Position numbers and translations under genes: made by a program. Under the pieces are notes generated by a model, which had not been told where the DNA came from, did no database searches, and saw nothing but the letters and a program-made list of their open reading frames with translations. From assembly GCA_963402885.1 (NCBI GenBank), contig OY727096.1, positions 28,687,820 through 28,751,819 on the forward strand: a DNA stretch of 64,000 nt. Reading direction: 5' to 3'. Positions 27,901 through 42,900 of this stretch are shown piece after piece. This DNA is from Antedon bifida. Lineage: Eukaryota > Echinodermata > Crinoidea > Comatulida > Antedonidae. Position 1 is the first letter of the stretch. Each line of letters starts with the position of its first letter.

Positions 27901-30900
27901 CTTTATTGTATTTTGCAATTGTACAGTGTTTCCCGCTTTGTATATAATAAAGGTGAAATACAACACTATGATATGTCATTAAATTAGTGCACTATGCTTT
28001 ATTGCATGACAGGAAAAAAAGAATTAGACATGTTCAAGGTTTACATTATTTTTGATACTTTGTTTGATGTGGTTAATGCATCTGGATGTACGAGACTGTT
28101 CAGTATCTATAATTCAAATTGACCACGCCATGCTATAAAATAGACATGTTACAACTGTAAGATTAAAAAAAGGTTCTATTACTAGCCTACAAACATCTGC
28201 AATGATGATGATGATGATGGTTATTTATTTAAAAATTTATAATTAAAATATAAAATACAATGTTGCTGTTATTACATTGGGTACACAATACTTTAATTGC
28301 ATGATAGGAAAAAAGAATTAAGTTTAAGGTGAAAAACATTTTTTTAACATTTATTGCACATTACTTTGATGTGGTTAATGCATCTTGATGAACAAGACTG
28401 GACAGGTTCTCTAATTTAATACCACGCTTTATCAGATGATGAGCTAAACTCTGTGTGATGAACTATACTCAAATATAGATCATAATTATCTTAAACCTAC
28501 TGGTTTAAAACTAAATAATATAAAACTGTTGCTACTTTAAGATTTTAAAAAGGCTCTAATACTGATCTAAACATCTGCACTAATAATAATAATTTAAAAA
28601 CCATATAAATTCATATAAAATCAATTAAAACAGTTTGTTTGTTTTCTTTATTTTGTAAAATGTATATTTCACACTGTGCAATGATAATAATGTAATACTG
28701 ATTACTGTGTTATATCATTATATTGGATGTACTATAAATTAATAGTACATTACTTTGTTTGTGGTTAATGTATCTCTAGTCTCTTCTTACTTTTATAAAA
28801 AAAAATTACACCTTTCCTTTTAAATGAATGCTTATAGTAGTCTGCGTTATATTTTTCTATTAAATATGGTTTGCAACTAAATCCAATTGTATTATTCAAT
28901 ATGTAATATAATATAGTATAAAGTTGTATTTTTACACATTTTTAATATATATATTATTTTATATATATTTTTATATTCTAAATCAGTGCAATTAGGAGAC
29001 CAGTTACTATAGATATTAGATTTATTTTTTGGGAATCCTGTCAATATTCACCAACATAATTACTTTGAAGCAAAGACTCAAGTCATCTGGATTATGAACA
29101 GATAAAATTTGTTTAGCTATAAAGTCTTACTAAAACAAAATTGGTAATTCACAGGGCATTCTGACATTTAACTGTTTCTCCTATATGTAATATAATATAG
29201 TATAAAGTTGTATTTTTACACATTTTTAATATATATATTATTTTATATATATTTTTATATTCTAAATCAGTGCAATTAGGAGACCAGTTACTATAGATAT
29301 TAGATTTATTTTTTGGGAATCCTGTCAATATTCACCAACATAATTACTTTGAAGCAAAGACTCAAGTCATCTGGATTATGAACAGATAAAATTTGTTTAG
29401 CTATAAAGTCTTACTAAAACAAAATTGGTAATTCACAGGGCATTCTGACATTTAACTGTTTCTCATGATTTAATTGTTTTTATATTGTATGTATTATGCG
29501 ACTCTGGTTAATAAAGGAAATTCATTAAATCAATCATATAATGTGTTCCAATTTTAATTAATTAAATCAATGTATTTTTTAATTTATTTCATTAATTTAA
29601 TTTATAATTTAATCAATTTTCAATTCAAGCTGTGTTTTTTGATCTGAAATGTCTAATACCTATTGCAATTCAAAATGTGGGCTTACCGTTAATAAATTAT
29701 TTATAAAATTAAATGTACATACATTGTTTGGAGTTGTGATTGATTCACCGTTGGTTACGAGACAGTTTATTATCTCTAATTTAACTTCAGAACTCATTCT
29801 TAGATATAGATGTAGTGGTGTGTCTCTATTCTGCAAAGAATCGTAATTAGTCAAGGGATAGATTGGTTTCTAGATGAATACAATTGGCCTTTACATTTGT
29901 TTCTGTATTTTGCAAATGCATCTTCCACAATGTGCAATATAATGTGTTACATTGCATGTAGATACATTTATGTCTTGTGACTCAAATAAACCAAAAGGAG
30001 CCTTGAAGGCCAGGTGCTGGCAAAACATTTTTATTGATCATACATTCCAATAATTGTCGATCTATAGATTCCCCTATGTTTCATAATTTTTGGGATTTTA
30101 TTTGTGTTACACCAGCTTGTTGAAAATAAGCACTTTCTTATCAGTGGGGGCTGTGTTGTTTAGACTTGAAATGTCTAATACCTAGGAATATTGCCGTATG
30201 GTTTATAAACTACTTGTATTAAATTAAATGTACATACATTGTTTGGAGATGTGGTTGATGCACCATTGGTTATGAGGTAGTTTACTATCTCTAATTTAAC
30301 TTCAGACCTCCTTCTTAGATATAGATGTAGTGGTGTGACTCTATCCTGCAAAAAATCATAATTATCAAGAGATATAATTGGTTTCAATATTGGCTTACCG
30401 TTAATAAACTATTTATAAAATTAAATGTACATACATTGTTTGGAGTTGTGATTGATGCACCATTGGTTACGAGACAGTTTATTATCTGTAATTTAACTCC
30501 AGAACTCCATCTTAGATATAGATGAAGTGGTGTGTCTCCATTCTGCAAAGAATCGTAATTAGTCAAGGGATAGATTGGTTTCTAGAAATAGACTGTCCTT
30601 TACATTTGTTTCTGTATTTTGCAAATGTATCTTCCACAATGTGCAATATAATACGTTACATTGCATGTGCTATTCAATGTCGTGATCCTTGGTTTAAGAA
30701 GACTTCAGACTTCAGAAATGTAGATACATTTATGTCTGGTGACTCAAATAGAGCCGTGAAGGCCAGGTGTAGGCAAAACATTTCTATTGATCATACATTC
30801 CAATAATTATCGATCTATAGATTCCCCTATGTTTCATAATTTTTGTGATTTTATTTGTGTTACACCAGCTTGTTGAAAATAAGCACTTTCTTATCAGTGG

Positions 30901-33900
30901 GGGCTGTGTTGTTTAGACTTGAAATGTCTAATACCTAGGGATATTGTCGTATGGTTTATAAACTACTTGTATTAAATTAAATGTACATACATTGTTTGGA
31001 GATGTGGTTGATGCACTGGTTATGAGACAGTTTACTATCTCTAATTTAACTTCAGAACTCCTTAGATATAGATGTAGTGGTGTGTCTCCATCCTGAAAGG
31101 AATCATAATTATCAAGGCCTAAGGTTACAATATATGATCAATTCATATTAAATCAACAATTTATAATTAAGGTATCATTCATATATTTAATTCTTTGTTA
31201 GGAAAAAATTAATTAAGTTTAAGATGAACAAAAATTGTTAACATTTATTGCACATTACTTTGATGTGGTTAATGCATCTTGATGAACAAGACTGTACAGT
31301 TTTTATAATTTATTACCACACTTTATCAGATGATGAGCTAAACACTGTGTGATGGACTATACTTAAATATAGATCATAATTATCTTAAACCTACTGGTTT
31401 AAAACTAGATTATATACAATTGTTGCTACTTTAAGATTTAAAAAAGGCTCTAATACTGATCTAAACATCTGTACCAATAATAATTTAAAAAACATATAAA
31501 TTCATATCATTCACATCGTTACATTTTTCTATTAAAAATGGTTTGCAACCAAATCAAATTGTATTATTCTGTATGTAATATAATATAGTATAAAGTTGTA
31601 TTTTTACACATTTTTAATATATATATTTTATATATATTTTTATATTCTAAATCGGTGCAATTTGGAGACCAGTTACTCTAGAGTGATTAGATTTACTTTT
31701 TGGGAATCCTGTCAATATTGACCAACATAATTACTTTGAAGCAAAAACTCAAGTCATATCTCATGGATGTTTACCCATCTGGATTATGAACAGATGTTTA
31801 TAAAATGTGTTTAGCTATAAAAGTCTTACTAAAACAAAATTGGTAATTCACAGGGCATTCTGATAAAGACATTTAACTGTTTCTCATGATTTAATTGTTT
31901 TTATATTGTATGTATTATGCCACTCTAATTAATAAAGAAATTCAGTCAATCAATCAATCATATAATGTGTTTCAATTTTAATTAATTAAATCAATGTATT
32001 TTTTTATTTATTTTATTAATTTAATTTATTTATGTACAGTATGTTTCCTGCTTTCCAATATAATAAAGATGAAACACAATACTATGTCATTACATTTGGT
32101 GCACAATACTTTAATTCCATGACAGGAACAAAAATTAGACATGTTCAAGGTTTAAATTATTTGTTAAAATGCATTGCACATTACTTTGTTTGATGTGGTT
32201 AATGCATCTGGATGTACAAGACTGTTCAGTATCTCTAATTCAAATTGATGATGCCTCATCAGATGATAGTCAAACTCTGTAGTGAATAAGCTAAGATATA
32301 GATGTAGTGGGGTGTTTCCATCCTGAAATAAATCATAATTATTGAAGCTTATTGAATACTTTAATTGCATGATAGGAAAAAAAGAATTAAGTTTAAGATG
32401 AACAAAAATTGTTAACATTTATTGCACATTACTTTGATGTGGTTAATGCATCTTGATGAACAAGACTGTACAGTTTTTATAATTTAATACCACACTTTAT
32501 CAGACGATGAGCTAAACTCTGTATGATGGACTATACTTAAATATAGATCATAATTATCTTAAACCTACTGGTTTAAAACTAGATTATATACAATTGTTGC
32601 TACTTTAAGATTTAAAAAAGGCTCTAATACTGATCTAAACATCTGTACCAATAATAATTTAAAAACCATATAAATTCATATCATTCACATTGTTACATTT
32701 TTCTATTAAAAATGGTTTGCAACTAAATCAAATTGTATTATTCTGTATGTAATATAATATAGTATAAAGTTGTATTTTTACACATTTTTAATATATATAT
32801 ATTTTATATATATTTTTATATTCTAAATCAGTGCAATTTGGAGACCAGTTACTCTAGAGTGATTAGATTTACTTTTTGGGAATCCTGTCAATATTGACCA
32901 ACATAATTACTTTGAAGCAAAGACTCAAGTCATATCTCATGAATGTTGACCCATCTGGATTATGAACAGATTTTTATGAAAATTGTTTAGCTATAAAGTC
33001 TAACTAAAACAAAATTGGTAATTCACAGTGCATTCTGATAAAGACATTTAACTGTTTCTCATGATTTAATTGTTTTTATATTGTATGTATTATGCCACTC
33101 TAATTAATAAAGAAATTCAGTCAATCAATCAATCATATAATGTGTTTCAATTTTAATTAATTAAATCAATGTATTTTTTTATTTATTTTATTAATTTAAT
33201 TTATTTATGTACAGTAGCAATATAATAAAGATGAAACACAATACTATGTCATTACATTTGGTGCACAATACTTTAATTCCATGACAGGAACAAAAATTAG
33301 ACATGTTGAAGGTTTAAATTATTTGTTAAAATGTATTGTACATTACTTTGTTTGATGTGGTTAATGCATCTGGATGTACAAGACTGTTCAGTATCTCTAA
33401 TTCAAATTGATGATGCCTCATCAGATGATAGTCATACTCTGGCATGAATAAGCTAAGATATAGATGTAGTGGGGTGTTCCCATCCTGAAATAAATCATAC
33501 TCATTAGGCCTACTGGTTTACTGTTGCTACTTTAAGATTAAGGCTCTAGTACGATCTACAAACATCTGCAATGATGATGATTATCTATTTAAAAAACTTC
33601 AATTCATATTAAATCAACAATTTATAATTTAGGTACAGTATCAGCCTTATGTTTATTTCTTTATTGTATTTTACAAATGTACAGTATGTTTCCCGCCTTG
33701 TTATAAAGATGAAATACAACAATATGATATGTCACTACATTGGTGCAGTATGCTTTAATTGCATGACAGGAAAAAAGAATTAGACAAGTAAAAGATTTAA
33801 ATAATTTGTTAAAATGTATTGTACAAATTTTGATGTGGTTAATGCATCTGGATGTACAAGACTGTTCAGTATCTCTAATTCAAATTGACCACCCCACATC

Positions 33901-36900
33901 ATAGCCAAACTTTGTATTGAATAAGCTAAGATATAGATGTAGTGGGGTGTTTCCATCCTGAAATAAATCATAATTACTGAAGCTTTATTGGTTTAGGATT
34001 ACATGCTATAAAATAGACATGTTGCAACTTCAAGATTAAAAAAAGCTCTAGTACTGATCTACATCTGCAATGATGATGATTAACTATTTAAAAACTATCG
34101 ATTCATATTAAATCAACAATTTATAATTAAGCTATCAGTCATATGTTTATTTCTTTATTGTATTTTGCAAATGTACAGTACTGTATGTTTCCCGCTTTGC
34201 AAAATAATAAAGATGAATCACAATACTATGCTATGTCATATCATTGGGTGCACTATACTTTATTGCCATGACAGGAAAAAAGAATTAGACATGTTCAAAG
34301 TTTACATTATTTTTGTTAAAATGTATTGTACATTACTTTGTTTGATGTGGTTAATGCATCTGGATGTACAAGTCTGTTCAGTATCTCTAATTCCAATTTA
34401 CCACCCCTCATCAGATTATAGCCAAACTCTGTAGTGAATATGCTAAGATATAGATGTAGTGGGGTGTTTCCATCCTGAAATAAATCATAATCATTAGGCC
34501 TACTGATTTACCGTTGCTACTTTAAGATTAAGGCTCTAATACTGATCTACAAACATCTACAATGATGATGATTATCTATTTAAAAACCATCAATTCATTT
34601 TAAATCAACAATTTATAATTAAGGTATCAGCCATATGTTTATTTCTTTATTGTATTTTGCAAATGTAAAGTATTTTCCCGCTTTGCAAAATAATAAAGAT
34701 GAAACACAATACTATGCTATGTCATTACATTGGTGCACTATACTTTATTGCCATGACAGGAAAAAAGAATTAGACATGTTCAAAGTTTACATTATTTTTG
34801 TTAAAATGTATTGTACATTACTTTGTTTGATGTGGTTAATGCATCTGGATGTACAAGTCTGTTCAGTATCTCTAATTCCAATTTACCACCCCTCATCAGA
34901 TTATAGCCAAACTCTGTAGTGAATATGCTAAGATATAGATGTAGTGGGGTGTTTCCATCCTGAAATAAATCATAATCATTAGGCCTACTGATTTACCGTT
35001 GCTACTTTAAGATTAAGGCTCTAATACTGATCTACAAACATCTACAATGATGATGATTATCTATTTAAAAACCATCAATTCATTTTAAATCAACAATTTA
35101 TAATTAAGGTATCAGCCATATGTTTATTTCTTTATTGTATTTTGCAAATGTAAAGTATTTTCCCGCTTTGCAAAATAATAAAGATGAAACACAATACTAT
35201 GCTATGTCATTACATTGGTGCACTATACTTTATTGCCATGACAGGAAAAAAGAATTAGACATGTTCAAAGTTTACATTATTTTTGTTAAAATGTATTGTA
35301 CATTACTTTGTTTGATGTGGTTAATGCATCTGGATGTACAAGACTGTTCAGTTTCTTTAATTCAAATTTACCATCTCTCATCAAATGATAGCCAAACTCT
35401 GTAGTGAATAAGCTAAGATATAGATGTAGTGGGGTGTTTCCATCCTGAAATAAATCATAATTATTAAGGCTTATTGGTTTAGGATTACATGCTATAAAAT
35501 AGACATGTTGCAACTTCAAGATTAAAAAAAGGTTCTATTACTAGCCTACAAACATCTGCAATGATGATGATTATTTATTTAAAAATTTATAATTAAAATA
35601 TAAAATACAATATGTTTATGTCATTACATTGGGTACACAATACTTTAATTGCATGATAGGAACAAAGAATTAAGTTTAAGGTAAAAAAAAATTGTTAACA
35701 TTTATTGAACATTACTTTGATGTGGAAAATGGTTTCCAGTGAAGAATGTAAGTAACATGAAACTAAGACGTGTAAAGTATCAACAACCCAAATGCAGAGT
35801 TGAAAGATATAGAAAAAGTGCAGTCCCATACCTTATCTCGCTTCTAAATGAATAATATTAATAATAATTTTGAGAATATGTAAATATCTTTGTAATTCAG
35901 CTTTGGCTGCGATGACGATATTTGAAATAAATGAAATGAAATGAAAAATGAAACTGTTCAGTATCTCTAATTCAAATTGAAACTTTGTAATAAATAAGCT
36001 CAGTTAAATAGATGTAGTGGGGACGTGAAATAAATCATACTCATTAGATGCTATAAAATTGCCATGTTGTTACTTCAAGATTAAAAAAAGCTCTAGTACT
36101 GATCTACATCTGCAATGATGATGATTAACTATTTAAAAACTATCGATTCATATTAAATCAACAATTTATAATTAAGCTATCAGTCATATGTTTCTTTCTT
36201 TATTGTATTTTGCAAATGTACAGTATGTTTCCCGCTTTGCAAAATAATAAAGATGAAACACAATACTATGCTATGTCATATCATTGGGTGCACTATACTT
36301 TATTGCCATGACAGGAAAAAAGAATTAGACATGTTCAAGGTTTACATTATTTTTGTTAAAATGTATTGTACATTACTTTGTTTGATGTGGTTAATGCATC
36401 TGGATGTACAAGACTGTTCAGTATCTCTAATACAAATTGACCACGCCTCATCAGATGATAGTCAAACTCTGGCATGAATAAGCTAAGATATAGATGTAGT
36501 GGGGTGTTCCCATCCTGAAATAAATCATACTCATTAGGCCTACTGGTTTACTGTTGCTACTTTAAGTTTAAGGCTCTAGTACGATCTACAAACATCTGCA
36601 ATGATGATGATTATCTATTTAAAAAACTTCAATTCATATTAAATCAACAATTTATAATTTAGGTACAGTATCAGCCTTATGTTTATTTCTTTATTGTATT
36701 TTACAAATGTACAGTATGTTTCCCGCCTTGTTATAAAGATGAAATACAACAATATGATATGTCACTACATTGGTGCAGTATGCTTTAATTGCATGACAGG
36801 AAAAAAGAATTAGACAAGTAAAAGATTTAAATAATTTGTTAAAATGTATTGTACAAATTTTGATGTGGTTAATGCATCTGGATGTACAAGACTGTTCAGT

Positions 36901-39900
36901 ATCTCTAATTCAAATTGACCACCCCACATCATAGCCAAACTTTGTATTGAATAAGCTAAGATATAGATGTAGTGGGGTGTTTCCATCCTGAAATAAATCA
37001 TAATTACTGAAGCTTTATTGGTTTAGGATTACATGCTATAAAATAGACATGTTGCAACTTCAAGATTAAAAAAAGCTCTAGTACTGATCTACATCTGCAA
37101 TGATGATGATTAACTATTTAAAAACTATCGATTCATATTAAATCAACAATTTATAATTAAGCTATCAGTCATATGTTTATTTCTTTATTGTATTTTGCAA
37201 ATGTACAGTACTGTATGTTTCCCGCTTTGCAAAATAATAAAGATGAATCACAATACTATGCTATGTCATATCATTGGGTGCACTATACTTTATTGCCATG
37301 ACAGGAAAAAAGAATTAGACATGTTCAAAGTTTACATTATTTTTGTTAAAATGTATTGTACATTACTTTGTTTGATGTGGTTAATGCATCTGGATGTACA
37401 AGTCTGTTCAGTATCTCTAATTCAAATTCAACACCACTCATCAGATCATAGTCAAACTTGAATAAGCTAAGATATAGATGTAGTGGGGTGTTTCCATCCT
37501 GAAATAAATCATAATTATTAAGGCTTATTGGTTTAGGATTACATGCTATAAAATAGACATGTTGCAACTTCAAGATTAAAAAAAGGTTCTATTACTAGCT
37601 TACAAACATCTGCAATGATGATGATTATTTATTTAAAAATTTATAATTAAAATATAAAATACAATATGTTTAGGTTATTACATTGGGTACACAATACTTT
37701 AATTGCATGATAGGAAAAAAGAATTAAGTTTAAGGTAAAAAAAAATTGTTAACATTTATTGAACATTACTTTGATGTGGAAAATGGTTTCCAGTGAAGAA
37801 TGTAAGTAACATGAAACTAAGACGTGTAAAGTATCAACAACCCAAATGCAGAGTTGAAAGATATAGAAAAAGTGCAGTCCCATACCTTATCTCGCTTCTA
37901 AATGAATAATATTAATAATAATTTTGAGAATATGTAAATATCTTTGTAATTCAGCTTTGGCTTGCGATGACGATATTTGAAATAAATGAAATGAAATGAA
38001 AAATGAAATGTTAATGCATCTTGATGAACGAAACTGGACAGTTTTTATAATTTAATATCACACTTTATCGGATGATGAGCTAAACTCTGTGTGATGGACT
38101 ATACTCAAATATAGATCATAATGTTCTTAAGCCTACTGGTTTAAAACTAGATAATATAACATTTTTGCTACTTTAAGATTTAAAAAAGGCTCTAATACTG
38201 ATCTAAACATCTGCACCAATAATAATTTAAAAACCATATAAATTCATATCATTCACATCGTTACATTTTTCTATTAAAACAAAATTGGTAATTCACAGGG
38301 AATTCTGATAAAGACATTTAACTGTTTCTCATGATTTAATTGTTTTTATATTGTATGTATTATGCGACTCTAATTAATAAAGAAATTCAGAAATTTCAGT
38401 CAATCAATCAATCATTTAATGTGTTCCAAATTTAATTAATTAAATCAATGTATTTGTTTTTTATTAATTTAATTTATAATTTAATAAATTTTCAATTCAA
38501 GCTGTGTTTTTTGATCTGAAATGTCTAATACCTATTATTGCAATTAAAAATGTTGGCTTACCGTTAATAAACTATTTGTAAAATTAAATGTACATACATT
38601 GTTCGGAGTTGTGATTGATGCACCGTTGGTTACGAGACAGTTTATTATCTCTAATTTAACTTCAGATCTCCTTCTTCTTAGATATAGATGTAGTGGTCTG
38701 GGTGAACACCTTCTTAGATATAGATGTAGTGGTGTTTCTCCATCCTGAAAATAATCATAATTATCAAGGGATAGATTGGTTTCTAGATGAATACAATTGG
38801 CCTTTACATTTGTTTCTGTATTTTGCAAATGTATCTTCCACAATGTGCAATATAATGGTCGTGATCTCTGTATTTTAAGAAGACTTCAGACTAGAAATGT
38901 AGATAACAAATTGGCATGTTGGTACCTAAAAAAAGGGCTCTACCGTAGAAGATACTTAAAATACATGATGAATTCATTTAATTATATTCTTTTTCAAATA
39001 AATATTTAAAAAAAATGTAAAAATGTCTGGTGACTCAAATAAACCAAAAGGAGTCTTAAAGTTGAGTCTCCAAAAGAAATGTAAACAGGAATTTTTTTTT
39101 TATATCGTTAGAAAGAGTAAGATATTGCTTCTAGGAATCCTGTGAATCCTGTCTCTGGTTGTGTTTTTTTTTCTTATTCCTTTTCTTTTATGTATCGTTT
39201 TGAGGCAAATGAAATGAAACTATATTTCTTGTAAAATGTTCATTAAATTTCAAATATGAATGGTACAGTATTCGCGTAAATCTCCATTCAAACACTTTTC
39301 AGACGATCTTTTCAGATTATGTACCTAAGGTTTAACCAACCAAGTGACATGAACATTCCCTTAGACGGTGAGAGGAAATGGGCATTTCATACTGTATACA
39401 GTAAGTCTGGTTCCACATTTAGTTAGTAGTAGTTAGTAAGTTTGACAATATAATTGCTGCAGTATTTAAAATTTGGTGGGACAAGAGAAAGATAGTTGAC
39501 CTAAAATGAATAAAGGTTTTACATGTTTAAGGATAGAAAGAATTGCAAACACTTTCTTGGATTTCACATGATAATACCAAGTTGACTAATTAAAAGTGTC
39601 TGTTTTGATAGATCTACTGTACATTCTCTTTTATTTTCACCATTAAGCTTCTATTTTTCGAACTAAAAATGTAATCAATTTGTATAAAGTAGTACAATAA
39701 ATTTGTTTAGTTTCCTTAGTAGCTAAATGTGAATGAATGTAAATAATATATTTTTATAATACAATACATTTATTTAGTTTTCTTGGAAGGTAAAACTGAG
39801 AGTTAATGAAAATTAATGTATAAATAAAAAATTCTTTTACACAACAACAAATCCAATAAGTACTGGTTTGTAACTAATTATAATGTAAATAATGTAACTA

Positions 39901-42900
39901 AAACAGTTTGTGTATTTTGTGTTCTCTTCTCTGGTTGGTTCTGTGCATGTTCTTGTTGTAATGTGTAAATGCTGTCCGTTCCTTGATTCTTTGAAAAAGT
40001 TACATATGTTTTATATTGTGTGTACTATAGGTATGTTGTTTTATGTTGGTATACATTTTAAAATGTATGGTTTTTTTTTTTTTACTTTCCATACCTTATT
40101 GATGGTTTTCACAAGGTGTGGTTTATTCATACATATTTTTTCAATTTCTTGCAATCCTTTTTCCCCCAAAATAGCCTCTTCCAATATATTTCTAAAAAAA
40201 ACAAAGCATTCAGGGACAATAATTGAATTATTATGATTTTCATTTTCTAAAGAAAGTTATATTTTTAAATGTTATTGTATAGAAATTTATTAATTACTTA
40301 CCTTTCCATTAAGAAATCTCCTTTATGTGCTTCCTTAAAATCATGAAAAGTAAAATTAGTTTACACACTGTAATGTACAATACTTCATGTAATCGATAAT
40401 TACAATTAATTAATGTGATGAATATAAGATAATAATAGTTCAAGTTCGAATGAACATAATTAAAAAAAGAAATCAATACAAGAGGTACAACTAGTTAAAT
40501 TCAATATATAGGTGATTGGCATACAGTATAGGTACTGTATATCATTTTTTAAATCTGTTTTTTTTCTAATAAGGTTAGAATCAGATACAGTTGCCCATTA
40601 TGACCAAGCATCTTCCAGCTTTAAGCTTGAACTATTATGTTTTTACAGTATATTTTGCTAAATTGTGTATGTACTGTAATCACAAATTTTGCATAGAAAA
40701 AATTATGGCTTTGGGCAGATTTACTGTATCTCTGCAAACTTCTCACTGTTTCTATCTTTGTGAAAATGTTGAGCACCTTTACTCTAGATCAATTGATACA
40801 TAAATGTCATACAAATTATTACAATCTTGATTGAGTTTCTACCTGATTATAGTAGAAACATATACATGGTACAATTTGCATGAATGAATATACTGTAGCA
40901 GGCAGACAAAATTACTACCATTGTTACTGGTAAGCAAAGCGGAGGGACGAGACGCGGGACGTTTAAATTCTAATCCCAATTTAGCTGAATTTCTTCAAGT
41001 CTTCAACAACATTTTTATTTGAAAGGTATAGCGTTAGGTATATCTCAACTTGAGGAATCCAACCATAGTTTATATCTTCAGAAAATAAGCAGTAAATGGT
41101 GAGTTTTCATATAACTATTTTACTAAATTTCCAAGGCCAACGTAGCAGAAGTGTACATCTCTCACTGGGGAAAGATAGCGTCCTGTATAGATAGAGAACA
41201 ATAGATAGCTTGTTTAGGCCCACGCTAATACTGCTGGACCACGCCAACCAAGCTATCCTACATCATTGAAATATTTAGACCGTCTGGGTGCTGTATATTT
41301 ATCTGGATAACTGTAAGTTGGAAAACGTTCCAGAACTATTATAAAGAAGTTATCTGAACGATCTGAATGAACCAGATACCAAATGATAGTTATAATAATA
41401 ATTAATTCGACATAGATACCTAAATTAAATCTTAAATATGGCGTCTACAAACCGAACACCTCCGAGACCTCAATCCCCTCCAAGCTCGCAAACCAAATCA
41501 CAACAACCTTCAACAAGCACGTCTAGTATCACTAATCGGACGATTAAATGTGTAGAGCATTGTATGTTAAATCATATCGCCAAAGGAAAAAGCATCGAAT
41601 GCTCATTTTGCCAAACTGATTTTCACCCACAATGTATTGGAATCTCCGCAACTGGAAAGCGAGCAACCAGTTGGTTTTGCGAATCATGTAGAGGAATACC
41701 AAACACTATAACTTCACTATGAAAATCATTAGATAAACAATTTAAAATCATCAATGAGATCAAAGAGCAAAATAACATTCTTCGACAGGAAAATAAACAA
41801 CTAAAAGATGACTTAGAACTGTAACGCAATGCTATGTGTGACCAAACAAAGAATGACCGTACCAAAGATCTACACGAAAGAACAAATGGTATACCATTGA
41901 ACACAGCAGACACCCTTATAATAGGAGACTCAATAATCAAGAATATTAATGAAAGAGGATTGCTGAAGACTAAAGTCTCTTGTCTACCCGGAGCAAAAAT
42001 GAAAGATATAAAAGAATCATTGAGATCACTAGACGCGAACAGTTTTGATACCATAATAATTCATGGCGGAACGAACGACTGCACAAAAGACGAGGATGCA
42101 AACAACGCCCCAAACGAGTTCGCACAAATAATACAGGATGTTAAAACGAAATCGCCCAGCACATCCATTATATTATCAACAATATGTCCTAGACAAGATG
42201 TTATGGAACATCAAGGTAGAGTAGACAAACTGAACGGGGAAATCAAAGGAATCGCGTCAAAAGAGGACTGTAAAATAATTGACAACGACACAACCTTCAA
42301 ACTGTACAATAATGAATGTGAAAGTGGATCCCTCAATAGGAGTAGACTTCACCTCAGCAACTACGGAACGAAGAAATTACTGACCAATATCAACAAAGTA
42401 CACAGGATTGTGAAAGATAAAGAAACAAACAAATCGCACCGAACTTCATCAGGTCACTACTCGTCGCCGATAGGAACACAGGGATATCGCAACAAACAGC
42501 ACCGTCCAAACACTAACTTAAATTATCGACACAATAGTAGACAAATACAAACAAACAGAACCGGATGTTACTACTGTGGTGAAAGAAACCATCAGATGAA
42601 AGACTGTAAACATGGTAAACCAGTACAATGTCACGGATGCTTCGAATTTGGACATAAGAACTATCAATGTCGACTTCCATAGGAAACAGGCAATGAAGTA
42701 AACGCCGATCCTGAACCAACCAGGAGAAACCTGCGGGGTAATGTAATGTCTTTTAATCATGACAATATATACGATTTCTTAATTGACGAATGTAATAACA
42801 ATACCTGTATAAATGAGATAACAATTAACAAAAATAGCGAAGATATCGCTAGTATCAATAGTGTAAATCCTGATCCTATGTTAAACAACGTGCCTCCAAA

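Larger units (their letters stand above)
27100..29970. repeat. Copy of 22.8-25.9 kb block
   Basis: The A segment and its right flank are repeated here: A-type exon 27551 pairs with 23255, and exon 29723 with 25686. The offset changes from 4,296 to 4,037 bp because the first copy contains the MITE and this copy contains an internal direct duplication (about 28900-29180 repeated at 29184-29460). Confidence 0.9.
31195..33490. repeat. 1.17-kb tandem duplication
   Basis: Roughly 31195-32350 and 32365-33490 are direct repeats. Each has a decayed type II relic, an AT-rich intron block with ATATAT, and an intact type II exon (32185, 33347). Confidence 0.85.
34140..35600. repeat. Three tandem 485-bp units, each with one type II exon
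   Basis: Exon starts at 34337, 34822 and 35307 are exactly 485 bp apart. The first two units are nearly identical; the third differs in the exon. This is the smallest one-exon-per-unit amplification in the array. Confidence 0.93.

Noticed and set aside
34165..37461. Repeated plus-strand ORFs of about 90 residues
   Set aside because: They are antisense to type II ankyrin exons and recur only because the DNA is duplicated; no independent coding signal.
7894..38843. Short ORFs with alternative starts around the ankyrin motifs treated as separate small genes
   Set aside because: Each runs through a clear acceptor and donor. They are single exons extended into intron sequence, and the phase agreement supports one spliced gene.
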